A model generated the notes under the pieces. That model did not search any database, was not told the DNA's origin, and worked only from the letters and a program-made list of their open reading frames with translations. The position numbers and the translations under genes were made by a program. Below are positions 43,547 to 53,880 of a stretch of DNA of 64,000 bases, piece by piece. How positions within the stretch are numbered: the first letter of the stretch is position 1; every line of letters starts with the position of its first letter. Source of the DNA: an uncultured Cohaesibacter sp. (GTDB lineage: Bacteria > Pseudomonadota > Alphaproteobacteria > Rhizobiales > Cohaesibacteraceae); the NCBI RefSeq assembly GCF_963662805.1, contig NZ_OY759877.1, positions 1 through 64,000 of the forward strand. The letters run 5' to 3'.

Positions 43547-44922
43547 TCTGCGGCCACGCTTCCTGCCTCGGCGATCATGCGTTCACTCAAAGGTGGCTGG
43601 TTGGGGGAGAGCATGATCCGCCCCGATGGCTCCTTCACGCTCCAGGGACGTTTGACGCCACCGAGCTGTTCGGCGACGGCGAGACCGGCCTGAATGCCGT
43701 CCTCGTGGAACCCATAGCCAAAATAGGCACCGCAGAACCATGTGCGTCGGTGGCCCTGAAGGCTCCACAAATGCCGTTGGGCGTCCATCGCCTCCATCGA
43801 GAAGAGCGGGTGATGATAGACGTAAGAGCGCAAGACGGTGCCCTCTTCGGGCATGTGCGTGGGATTGAGGGTTACAAACAGATTGTCCTTGCAGTCAAGG
43901 GTCTGGAGGCGGTTCATCCAGTAGGTGACACAAAGCGAACTGCCGCTTTCCTCGTTCGCCGGTGCGCTCGTTTGCATGTAGTTCCAACTGGCCCATGTGG
44001 CCCGGCGCTTTGGCATCAGGGAAGGATCCTTGTGCAGGATCGCCAGATTGCGCTGATAGGGAATGGCCGCGAGTAGAGTGCGTTCTTCCTCGGCGATGTC
44101 GCCATTGCCGCTCGCCAGAATCTGTAGGGCCTGATCCGAATGGCAGGCAAGCACCACATGATCATAGCGCGCCTCTATGCCCTGCCGGGTCCGAATCGTC
44201 ACTGAGCCGGGGCGGCGGTTGAGTTCGGCGACGGACTGGTTGAGGTGGATGTCGCCCGAGATGCCTTCCGTCAGCTTTTCAACATAGCGCCGAGAGCCGC
44301 CGGGAATGGAGCGCCATTGAGGTCTGTCGCGAAACTGCACCAATCCGTGATTGATGGAGAAGCGCATGAAGGCAATGAAGGGGAAGGCCAGCATCTCTTC
44401 GGATGGCATGCACCATATCGCAGCACCCATGGGCACCAGATGATCATAGATGAAGCCGTCCGAATAGTTGCGCGACGCGAGATAATCCCGAAGCGTCATC
44501 GACTGGACGTCAGGGTTCGAGACATCTAGAGGGGCCTCGGTGTAGAAGCGCTTGACCTCGTAGAGCATCCTGAGGAAGCGCGGGCTCGCGATGTTGGATG
44601 GCTTGGCGAACAGACCCTTCAGGCCTTGCGGGCTATATTCCTGACGTCCGTTATCAAGAGAGGCGGCAAAGGACATGTCGGAGGCGGAGGTCTCAATCCC
44701 GATGTGATGGAACAGGGCCGTGAGATTGGGGTAGGTGCGCTCGTTATAAACGATGAACCCGGTGTCGACGCTGACGGGGCCACTGTCGGTGTCGACTACC
44801 TGACTGTTGGCATGCCCTCCGAGGCGATCATCTTTCTCGTAAATATCGACTTTGTGGGACTTCGAAAGCAGCCAGGCTGCCGAAAGGCCGGCGATGCCTG
44901 ATCCGATGACCGCAATATGCAT
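43543..44922 (-). CDS. NAD(P)/FAD-dependent oxidoreductase (amine-oxidase/desaturase-like) of the lipid operon
   Basis: The 459-residue flavoprotein starts MHIAVIGSGIAGLSAAWLLS with GGHANSQVVD after it, a GxGxxG dinucleotide fold. It also has DTGFIVYNERTYPNLTALFH, GAAIWCMPSEEMLAFPFIAF and a C-terminal FAD-contact region RTWFCGAYFGYGFHEDGIQA with GLAVAEQLGG. ATG at 44922 follows GGAGAG; the upstream TTG is less likely. It opens the operon with DUF1365 and the CFA-like enzyme. A related flavoprotein in Rhodobacter (UfaD, as I recall) helps make furan fatty acids, so acyl-chain oxidation is a reasonable guess. Confidence 0.88.
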   Translation of the reverse strand: MHIAVIGSGIAGLSAAWLLSKSHKVDIYEKDDRLGGHANSQVVDTDSGPVSVDTGFIVYNERTYPNLTALFHHIGIETSASDMSFAASLDNGRQEYSPQGLKGLFAKPSNIASPRFLRMLYEVKRFYTEAPLDVSNPDVQSMTLRDYLASRNYSDGFIYDHLVPMGAAIWCMPSEEMLAFPFIAFMRFSINHGLVQFRDRPQWRSIPGGSRRYVEKLTEGISGDIHLNQSVAELNRRPGSVTIRTRQGIEARYDHVVLACHSDQALQILASGNGDIAEEERTLLAAIPYQRNLAILHKDPSLMPKRRATWASWNYMQTSAPANEESGSSLCVTYWMNRLQTLDCKDNLFVTLNPTHMPEEGTVLRSYVYHHPLFSMEAMDAQRHLWSLQGHRRTWFCGAYFGYGFHEDGIQAGLAVAEQLGGVKRPWSVKEPSGRIMLSPNQPPLSERMIAEAGSVAAE

Positions 44923-44939
44923 TTGTCTCTCCAATGTTT

Positions 44940-44969
44940 TTCTTATTGTTCGAGACGTTCAGGAGATCA
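44940..44969 (-). promoter_or_regulatory. candidate RpoE-type promoter of the FAD-DUF1365-CFA operon
   Basis: On the minus strand TGATCT (44969-44964), 18 bases, TAAGAA (44945-44940), 17 bases before the ATG. TGATC and TAAG are the Rhodobacter sigma-E consensus words. A second TGATCT copy directly precedes it (44974-44969). Confidence 0.62.
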
Positions 44970-45028
44970 GATCACCGGTCTTGCGAAAATTAGACTTGGG
45001 ATGGGCATAAATAATTTTTGCGCTGATG

Positions 45029-45058
45029 TGAACCACGTGGGGATTGTTGCCGTAAGGA
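45029..45058 (+). promoter_or_regulatory. candidate RpoE-type promoter of rpoE-chrR
   Basis: TGAACC (45029-45034), 18 bases, TAAGGA (45053-45058), 81 bases before the chosen rpoE start. The spacing equals that of the divergent operon promoter, which fits autoregulation by the sigma factor. Confidence 0.58.
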
Positions 45059-45139
45059 AGCATGACAATCACTTTACGGGTAGATTTGACCATGACATTG
45101 GTGCAAGCTTTCGTCAAAAGATCAGGAGGAGGCGGGGAT

Positions 45140-45694
45140 ATGACCGCTGGCCAGCTCAGCGCCCTTCTCGTATCCTTGGGCGAAAGCCATGATCGGACGG
45201 CGTTTCGACAGTTGTTCGACCATTTCGCACCAAGGTTGAAGAGTTTTTACATGAAGGCGGGAACCAACCCGCAAATGTCCGAAGAACTGGTGCAGGAGAC
45301 CTTTGCGCAGATCTGGCGCAAGGCCCATCTCTATGACCCGGCCAAGGCAGCCGCGTCGACCTGGATCTTCACCATTGCCCGTAATCAACGCATTGACCGG
45401 CTGCGCAGCGAGAAGAGTTTTGTCTTCAAGGATCAGGACTATTTTGCCTCGCAATTGGTCAGTGAGGAAGAACAGTCCAGGGACGTCTATCGCAGCGAGT
45501 TGGCAGATCGGGTCTCCAAGGCCCTTGCCTTGCTGCCGACCAATCAGGCCGAAATTGTCAATATGGCCTTTTATGAAGACGCGACCCATGCCGACATTGC
45601 CCAGCGTTTGAAGTTGCCTTTGGGGACTGTGAAGTCCCGGATGCGTCTCGCATTCGGGCGATTGCGGAAAATTCTGGCTGAGGTAGAAGCATGA
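45140..45694 (+). CDS. rpoE: ECF sigma factor RpoE (ChrR-linked, singlet-oxygen type)
   Basis: The 184-residue protein has region 2 (TAFRQLFDHFAPRLKSFYMK, LVQETFAQIWRKAHLYDPAK, then WIFTIARNQRIDRLRS) and region 4 (LPTNQAEIVNMAFYEDATHA, DIAQRLKLPLGTVKSRMRLA). The ATG at 45140 is preceded by AGGAGGAGGCGGGG; an in-frame ATG at 45062 lies only three bases after the proposed -10 box and cannot carry a leader. The stop overlaps the chrR start by four bases. With ChrR this is the classic pair that answers singlet oxygen in Rhodobacter. The gene name follows that precedent. Confidence 0.92.
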   Translation: MTAGQLSALLVSLGESHDRTAFRQLFDHFAPRLKSFYMKAGTNPQMSEELVQETFAQIWRKAHLYDPAKAAASTWIFTIARNQRIDRLRSEKSFVFKDQDYFASQLVSEEEQSRDVYRSELADRVSKALALLPTNQAEIVNMAFYEDATHADIAQRLKLPLGTVKSRMRLAFGRLRKILAEVEA

Positions 45695-46365
45695 TCAACC
45701 ATCACCTCAATGATGAAATGATACTGGCCTATGCCGCAGGTGCGCTGTCCGTGGGACATGCGCTGGTGGTGGCCAGTCACCTTGAAATCTGCCCCCATTG
45801 TGCGGCTCGCCTTGCCGAGGCCGAGGCCATCGGGGGAGCGATGCTCGACGATTGCGCTCAAAGCGCGGTGTCCGATGATCTGTTCGCGCGCATGATGGAA
45901 ACACTTGAGGAGCCTGCTCCCGAAGGCTTCAAGCCTTCCCCGTCGGCCCCTGTCACCCCTGCTGCTACAGCTGGCAAAACCCGGGTGCCTGCACTTCTTG
46001 CCTCTGTCATCGGAGGCGACCTTGACGCCATTCGGTGGCGCACGGCAGGGCCGGGGATTAAGCAGTTCATTGTTCCGCTGGAAGGGACTGAAGGGGAAAC
46101 CGTTCGCCTTCTGAAGCTTTCGCCGGGGTTCGTTACGCCCGAACACAGCCATCATGGCTCGGAGATGACGCTCGTTCTCAAGGGTTCCTTCTCGGACGAG
46201 ACGGGGCGCTACAGGGTGGGCGACATTCAAGATGCCGACGATGATGTTCACCATCAGCCCATCGCAGATACCGATGAGGAATGCATCTGCCTGACCGTCA
46301 CCGATGCGCCGCTCGAATTCAAGAGCGTGATCACCCGCCTTTTGCAACCGATCATCGGGATCTGA
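45691..46365 (+). CDS. chrR: zinc-binding anti-sigma factor ChrR
   Basis: ChrR holds RpoE inactive until singlet oxygen triggers its breakdown. The 224-residue protein has an N-terminal zinc anti-sigma domain with His5, His30, Cys34 and Cys37 (SHLEICPHC), matching the Rhodobacter ligands shifted by one. The C-terminal cupin domain has RLLKLSPGFVTPEHSHHGSE with His152, His154 and Glu158, and His188 in DDVHHQP, which matches the second zinc site. All known ligands are kept, so regulation should be intact. It is translationally coupled to rpoE. Confidence 0.93.
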   Translation: MINHHLNDEMILAYAAGALSVGHALVVASHLEICPHCAARLAEAEAIGGAMLDDCAQSAVSDDLFARMMETLEEPAPEGFKPSPSAPVTPAATAGKTRVPALLASVIGGDLDAIRWRTAGPGIKQFIVPLEGTEGETVRLLKLSPGFVTPEHSHHGSEMTLVLKGSFSDETGRYRVGDIQDADDDVHHQPIADTDEECICLTVTDAPLEFKSVITRLLQPIIGI

Positions 46366-46375
46366 CGACAGGGTC

Positions 46376-47110
46376 ATGAGTAACACAGTTGTTGTTTTCG
46401 GAACGTCCGGTGCTCTCGGCCATGCTCTGGCCGAAGAGGCTCTCAGGCATTATGAGTACTGTGACCTGTTTGCCATCTCGCGCAGTCCATCCGAGCACAT
46501 TGCCATTCATTCCGGACAGAAAGTTTCCTATCTCTCGGGATTTGATCTTCATAGCGAGCAATCGGTGAGTGACATCTGGCAGACCATCCTTGATCACTCG
46601 GTTCCCGATCTCGTGCTTGTGGCCACGGGGCTGCTGCATGAAGAGGGATTGACGCCAGAGCGCAGGCTGAGCGAGCTGGACCCGGAGGCCCTTAGCCGAT
46701 TGCTCGCTGTCAATCTCGTCGGGCCGGCCATGATCCTCAAGCATCTGATGGGTCGGTTGCCGCGCAAGGCCCCTTGCCGCATCGGTGTGCTGAGCGCACG
46801 GGTCGGCTCTACATCGGATAATCGCCTCGGCGGTTGGTATAGCTATCGGGCGTCCAAGGCTGGTCTCAACCAGATCATCAAAACCGCCGCCATCGAGCTT
46901 GCCCGCAGCAACCCCGAAGCGGTGCTTGTGGGCTTGCATCCGGGTACCGTCGACAGCGATCTGTCGGCTCCGTTTCAGGCCAATGTGCCCAAGGGGCGAT
47001 TGTTCTCGCCCGATCATTCCGCCCGTCTGTTGATGGATGTTGTGTTGAAACTCAAGCCCGGGCAGTCAGGCCGTTTCTTTGACTGGGCAGGAAAGGAAAT
47101 TGACCCTTGA
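46376..47110 (+). CDS. short-chain dehydrogenase, third gene of the rpoE operon
   Basis: The 244-residue SDR starts VVVFGTSGALGHALAEEALR, a slightly unusual cofactor loop (GTSGALG). It has VNLVGPAMILKHLMGRLPRK, the active-site area SARVGSTSDNRLGGWYSYRA with Tyr-x3-Lys (YRASK), and VGLHPGTVDSDLSAPFQANV. The family resembles the C-factor type. It starts 10 bases after chrR and ends overlapping the photolyase start. Membership of the sigma-E regulon follows from operon position. Substrate unknown. Confidence 0.85.
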   Translation: MSNTVVVFGTSGALGHALAEEALRHYEYCDLFAISRSPSEHIAIHSGQKVSYLSGFDLHSEQSVSDIWQTILDHSVPDLVLVATGLLHEEGLTPERRLSELDPEALSRLLAVNLVGPAMILKHLMGRLPRKAPCRIGVLSARVGSTSDNRLGGWYSYRASKAGLNQIIKTAAIELARSNPEAVLVGLHPGTVDSDLSAPFQANVPKGRLFSPDHSARLLMDVVLKLKPGQSGRFFDWAGKEIDP

Positions 47111-48534
47111 GCGAAATCGCCATTCACTGGTTCCGTCAGGACTTGCGCCTCATGGACAATCCGGCCTTGGCCAAGGCCGCCCGAGCCGGAGCGCTGTTGC
47201 CGATCTATATTCTCGATGACGAGACCGCCGGAGAGGCGATGATGGGTGGTGCCAGTCGCTGGTGGCTGCATCGGGCGCTGGAGGATCTCAATCGCCAGCT
47301 TGGCGGCAATCTCAGATGCTATCGTGGCGCTGCCGCCGAGATTCTGCCCCGACTGGCCGACCGTTATGGCGCTCGAACCGTCAGTTGGACGCGATGCTAT
47401 GAGCCATGGCGGGTGCTGCGCGATACCAAGATATCCGATGCGCTCAGCAAGTCCGGTGTCGAGACCATTCGGCTCAATGGTTCGCTATTGTGGGAACCGT
47501 GGGAAGTGCTCAAGAAAGATGGCGAGCCCTATCGTGTGTTCACGCCTTTTTACCGCAAGGGCTGTCTTCAGGCGGACAAACCTGCCAGACCGATGACCGA
47601 CAGGCCGGAGATCCTCCCTTGCGAGGCACGGTCTGATGATGGTGCTGTGGCTCTCGACGCGCTCGAGCTGATATCGCCCATCGGCTGGCACGAGACGATG
47701 GAACCCCATTGGGATATCAGTGAAAAAGGCGCTCATGATGCTCTCTCGACCTTCCTTGAGGAAGGGCTGGAGGGATATAAATCCGGGCGCGATTTTCCCG
47801 CTCGCAGGAATGTTTCGCGCCTTTCTCCCTATCTCCATTGGGGGCAGATTTCTCCCAATCAGGTCTGGTATGCTCTCGATGACGAGGCGGCGGAAGACGC
47901 CCCGGCGGTCGATGTGGATCACTTCCGCAGCGAGATTGCCTGGCGGGAGTTTTCCTACAATCTGCTGTTTCACAATCCCGATTTGCCCAGCCGGTCGCTC
48001 CAGCCCAAATTCGAAGGCTTCGAGTGGTCTGATGATGTGGCAGCGCTTGAACGATGGCAGCGGGGCATGACGGGCGTGCCGATCATCGATGCAGGCATGC
48101 GCGAGCTTTGGCAGACCGGCTATATGCACAACCGGGTGCGGATGATCGTTGCCTCCTTCCTTGTCAAGAACCTGCGTACAGACTGGCGCAAGGGCGAGGA
48201 GTGGTTCTGGGATACGCTCGTTGATGCCGATCTCGCCAACAACAGCGCCAGCTGGCAATGGGTGGCAGGCTGTGGGGCGGATGCCGCTCCCTATTTCCGG
48301 ATTTTCAATCCGGTGTTGCAGGCAGAAAAGTTCGACCCCGACGGCGACTATATTCGCCGTTATGTTCCTGAATTGGCAAAGTTGCCGGGAAAGTATCTGG
48401 CCAAGCCATGGGAAGCCCCCAGAGCCGTTCTCGAGGAGGCCGGGGTCGCACTCGGCAAGGACTATCCGCTGCCGGTGGTCGACCTGAAATTGAGCCGCAT
48501 TGCCGCGCTCGATGCCTATCAGGCACTTTCTTGA
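47107..48534 (+). CDS. phr: deoxyribodipyrimidine photo-lyase / cryptochrome family protein
   Basis: Photolyases repair UV-made pyrimidine dimers with blue light. The 475-residue protein starts IHWFRQDLRLMDNPALAKAA and has the antenna domain, then RDFPARRNVSRLSPYLHWGQ, FRSEIAWREFSYNLLFHNPD, GVPIIDAGMRELWQTGYMHN and RVRMIVASFLVKNLRTDWRK, and the FAD pocket ANNSASWQWVAGCGADAAPY, all typical of class I CPD photolyase. The start is a TTG that overlaps the SDR stop (TTGA). A photolyase in the rpoE-chrR operon is also seen in Rhodobacter, where it belongs to the light-stress regulon. Confidence 0.94.
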   Translation: MSEIAIHWFRQDLRLMDNPALAKAARAGALLPIYILDDETAGEAMMGGASRWWLHRALEDLNRQLGGNLRCYRGAAAEILPRLADRYGARTVSWTRCYEPWRVLRDTKISDALSKSGVETIRLNGSLLWEPWEVLKKDGEPYRVFTPFYRKGCLQADKPARPMTDRPEILPCEARSDDGAVALDALELISPIGWHETMEPHWDISEKGAHDALSTFLEEGLEGYKSGRDFPARRNVSRLSPYLHWGQISPNQVWYALDDEAAEDAPAVDVDHFRSEIAWREFSYNLLFHNPDLPSRSLQPKFEGFEWSDDVAALERWQRGMTGVPIIDAGMRELWQTGYMHNRVRMIVASFLVKNLRTDWRKGEEWFWDTLVDADLANNSASWQWVAGCGADAAPYFRIFNPVLQAEKFDPDGDYIRRYVPELAKLPGKYLAKPWEAPRAVLEEAGVALGKDYPLPVVDLKLSRIAALDAYQALS

Positions 48535-48999
48535 CGGTTGGGGGAGAGGCCTCTCTGGCACCCCTTGCGCCAGCAGCTCTTCACGGGCCTCCGCGTCAAC
48601 AACGCCACCTGCTTTGCGCCCGGCGGAAGGCTTGCCTATTTCACGGACAATGTCACCCGTCTTGTCATGCGCGTGGCGCTGGACGAAGAAGGCTGGCCGC
48701 GTGCGGAGCCAGAGGTCTTTCTGGATCTGCGGGAAGAGGATCTGAATGCTGATGGTGCTGTGGTCGATGCCGAGGGCAATGTCTGGATCGCCTTCTTGGG
48801 CTCGCTCAGGATTGCCGATTTCCGGCCTGACAGCAGCTTATTCAGGGAGGTAGAAGTGCCCGCCAAACAGGTCTCCTGTCCCGCGTTCGGCAGCGGTGAA
48901 CATGAAAGACGAGGAGTTTGAGGATGAGCCCGGCAATGGCTGCGTGTTCTCTCTCACCCTGTCCGTCGCCGGTCAGCCGGAAAATCAGGTTCTGCTGTG
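48535..48999 (+). pseudogene. remnant of an SMP-30/gluconolactonase gene with internal deletions
   Basis: The family N-terminus LGERPLWHPLRQQLF appears just after the photolyase stop. It jumps directly to RVNNATCFAPGGRLAYFTDN, where about 80-100 residues should lie between. The part LNADGAVVDAEGNVWIAFLG and EVPAKQVSCPAFG follows. After that another segment is missing and the frame changes, and the C-terminus DEPGNGCVFSLTLSVAGQPE ends QVLL at 48999. Two deletions and a frame change make a working enzyme impossible. SMP-30 proteins hydrolyse sugar lactones. Confidence 0.75.
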
Positions 49000-49092
49000 A
49001 TCCTCTCGTGGCTTCATGCCTGTGGCTCGAATCATATCGCGCGGCGATCGTCGCGCTTGGGAGGTCCTTTGGTGCCTTGAGTTTTCCCGTTG

Positions 49093-49107
49093 GAACATGT
49101 TGAGAAC
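49093..49107 (+). promoter_or_regulatory. LexA (SOS) box upstream of recA
   Basis: GAAC (49093-49096), seven bases, GAAC (49104-49107). GAAC-N7-GAAC is the alphaproteobacterial SOS box. It lies 116 bases before the recA start. Confidence 0.82.
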
Positions 49108-49223
49108 AAATCGAATTTCTGTTTTATGATCAGAAATTTATCTTATGGATTGCGAAAGGGAACAAAATGTGTACATTAATCATAGTTGCATGAGCGTGTC
49201 TGCTATGAAGAATGGAGCACAAA

Positions 49224-50291
49224 ATGGTTCAAAACAGTCTCCGACTGGTCGAAGGAAGCAGCATGGACAAGACAAAGGCATTGGAAGCGGCCCTGTCGCA
49301 GATTGATCGCGCATTTGGCAAGGGATCAGTGATGAAACTGGGCCAACGCGAGGTCGTCGAGATCGAGTCCATTCCGACCGGCTCTCTGGGGCTGGATATC
49401 GCTCTGGGTATCGGTGGCCTGCCCAAGGGGCGCATCGTTGAGGTATATGGTCCAGAATCATCAGGCAAGACGACGCTTGCCCTGCATGTGATCGCCGAAT
49501 CCCAGAAACGCGGCGGGATCTGCGCCTTCGTTGATGCCGAGCACGCTCTTGACCCCATCTATGCCCGTAAGCTCGGCGTTGATATCGACAACCTGCTGAT
49601 TTCCCAGCCGGATGCAGGGGAGCAAGCTCTCGAGATTGCCGATACGCTCGTTCGCTCCGGTGCGATTGATGTGCTGGTGGTTGACTCCGTGGCCGCTCTG
49701 ACGCCGCGCGCCGAACTTGAAGGCGAAATGGGTGACTCGCTTCCCGGTTTGCAGGCTCGCCTGATGAGTCAGGCCATGCGCAAGCTCGCCGGGTCCATCT
49801 CTCGGACCAATTGCATGGTCATCTTCATCAACCAGATCCGTATGAAGATCGGTGTGATGTTCGGCAGCCCCGAAACGACGACGGGCGGTAATGCACTGAA
49901 ATTCTATGCGTCGGTTCGTCTTGACATTCGCCGGATCGGTTCGATCAAGGATCGTGATGAAGTGGTCGGTAACCAGACCCGCGTGAAAGTGGTCAAGAAC
50001 AAGGTGGCTGCACCGTTCAAGCAGGTCGAGTTCGATATCATGTATGGCGAGGGCGTCTCCAAGCTGGGCGAATTGCTCGACCTTGGCGTCAAGGCCGGTG
50101 TCGTTGACAAGTCCGGGGCCTGGTTCTCCTATGACAGTCAGCGCTTGGGGCAGGGGCGGGAGAATTCCAAGACCTTCCTTCGCGAAAACCCCGCAATTGC
50201 CGATGAAATCGAAGCGGCAATCCGCCAGAGTGCAGGTCTGTCGACTGGTTTCATTGATGAAGCCGAACCTGAAGCGGCTGACGACGAATAG
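49224..50291 (+). CDS. recA: recombinase RecA
   Basis: RecA drives homologous recombination and LexA cleavage. The 355-residue protein starts MVQNSLRLVEGSSMDKTKAL, the usual alphaproteobacterial N-terminus; an ATG four codons upstream is less likely. It has Walker A GPESSGKTTL, Walker B DVLVVDSVAAL, LMSQAMRKLAGSISRTNCMV, INQIRMKIGVMFGSPETTTG (L2 loop) and an acidic tail EAEPEAADDE-like ending. It is a single gene with a LexA box upstream and a terminator downstream. Confidence 0.98.
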   Translation: MVQNSLRLVEGSSMDKTKALEAALSQIDRAFGKGSVMKLGQREVVEIESIPTGSLGLDIALGIGGLPKGRIVEVYGPESSGKTTLALHVIAESQKRGGICAFVDAEHALDPIYARKLGVDIDNLLISQPDAGEQALEIADTLVRSGAIDVLVVDSVAALTPRAELEGEMGDSLPGLQARLMSQAMRKLAGSISRTNCMVIFINQIRMKIGVMFGSPETTTGGNALKFYASVRLDIRRIGSIKDRDEVVGNQTRVKVVKNKVAAPFKQVEFDIMYGEGVSKLGELLDLGVKAGVVDKSGAWFSYDSQRLGQGRENSKTFLRENPAIADEIEAAIRQSAGLSTGFIDEAEPEAADDE

Positions 50292-50636
50292 CGCTGCCGT
50301 TTGAGAGTTCCGCTAGGTCACAATAAGAAGGCTGTCTTTGGGGGCAGCCTTTTTTGTTGCCTCTTTGCTGTCCCGGTCGGTGGCATGGAAGACTGAAAAG
50401 CCCGGAATGGCGCAAAGAAGCTGATGAAAGGTCCGTTTGAGCCCTGCAAAGTGATAGACAGAGGCAAAATGGCTCGTTAAAACCGCGAAGTGACAATTGA
50501 AAGACAATTCGGTCTCTGTCATCCGCCGAACTTATGGCGCAGTTTGTTCGAGCATCCTAGTTTGCAATGTGCGAGCGATGTGACAGAAACGACAAGGTCA
50601 ATCTGCCCGAAGGCAGGAAAAGAAGATTGGTGCAAT
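50292..50636. other. recA-alaS intergenic region with recA terminator
   Basis: A terminator (AAGGCTG ... CAGCCTTTTTT) is at 50328-50355. The rest, 50356-50636, has no gene. It holds a close repeat of GACAATT (near 50493 and 50504) and should contain the alaS promoter. No T-box or other riboswitch is recognisable. Confidence 0.6.
50328..50355 (+). terminator. rho-independent terminator after recA
   Basis: AAGGCTG and CAGCCTT pair around a ten-base loop, followed by TTTTT. It lies 36 bases past the recA stop. Confidence 0.85.
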
Positions 50637-53294
<2,658 letters not shown>

Positions 53295-53880
53295 TGGAGC
53301 AAGGTGTGGTTTAAGGACCGCACGTCTCATCAAGACAAAGAAACAGGAAAGGTTGGTTCTCTCGGGAGCCAGCCTTTTGTTTGCGCACTAGAGAAGGTGC
53401 ACATTGTATCGGCTTGAGGCTCTGCTCGGATTTTGCGAGGGATAGAGGGTGACTGCCCAATCATACGAGGTGGTGGGCAAGCGGGTGATCAGGCAGCCAC
53501 CGGCTATTGCTAGCCGTCTCATTGGTAACTCAACTATCTCGCGCGGTAAATATGTCACTTCTAACTATGTGCAAGTAAAATGCGCGTGTTTCTGCCAAAT
53601 AGACTAAAAAAAACCACATATTTTATTGCGAATTCAGCAAGTGTTTGAATCCAGAATGAATTCCTACTCTCCAAAAGGAACGGTATTTGGGGAATAATTT
53701 TATTTCTGAATATTTCTGCGTGGGCGGACTTGAGTTCTTGTTGGGGGATAGGCCTATGCTTTTTGAGCGTATTCTGATCTTGGCCAAAAAATTCCTCAAT
53801 ATTTAAGGTGATCGGAAGCTGGCCAAGGGATGAGGCGGACAGATGTTTGGCCCGCCTCGGAGGTGTTCTGAGCGGGCCGA
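53295..53880. other. alaS-icd intergenic region, AT-rich, no gene seen
   Basis: A terminator for alaS is at 53348-53378. From about 53500 to 53810 the sequence is markedly AT-rich compared with the rest of the window and has no open frame of note on either strand. No RNA gene was recognised. Confidence 0.55.
53348..53378 (+). terminator. rho-independent terminator after alaS
   Basis: AAAGGTTGGTTCTC and GGGAGCCAGCCTTTT form a hairpin with a few G-U pairs and a short TCG loop. It is 53 bases past the stop. Confidence 0.75.
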
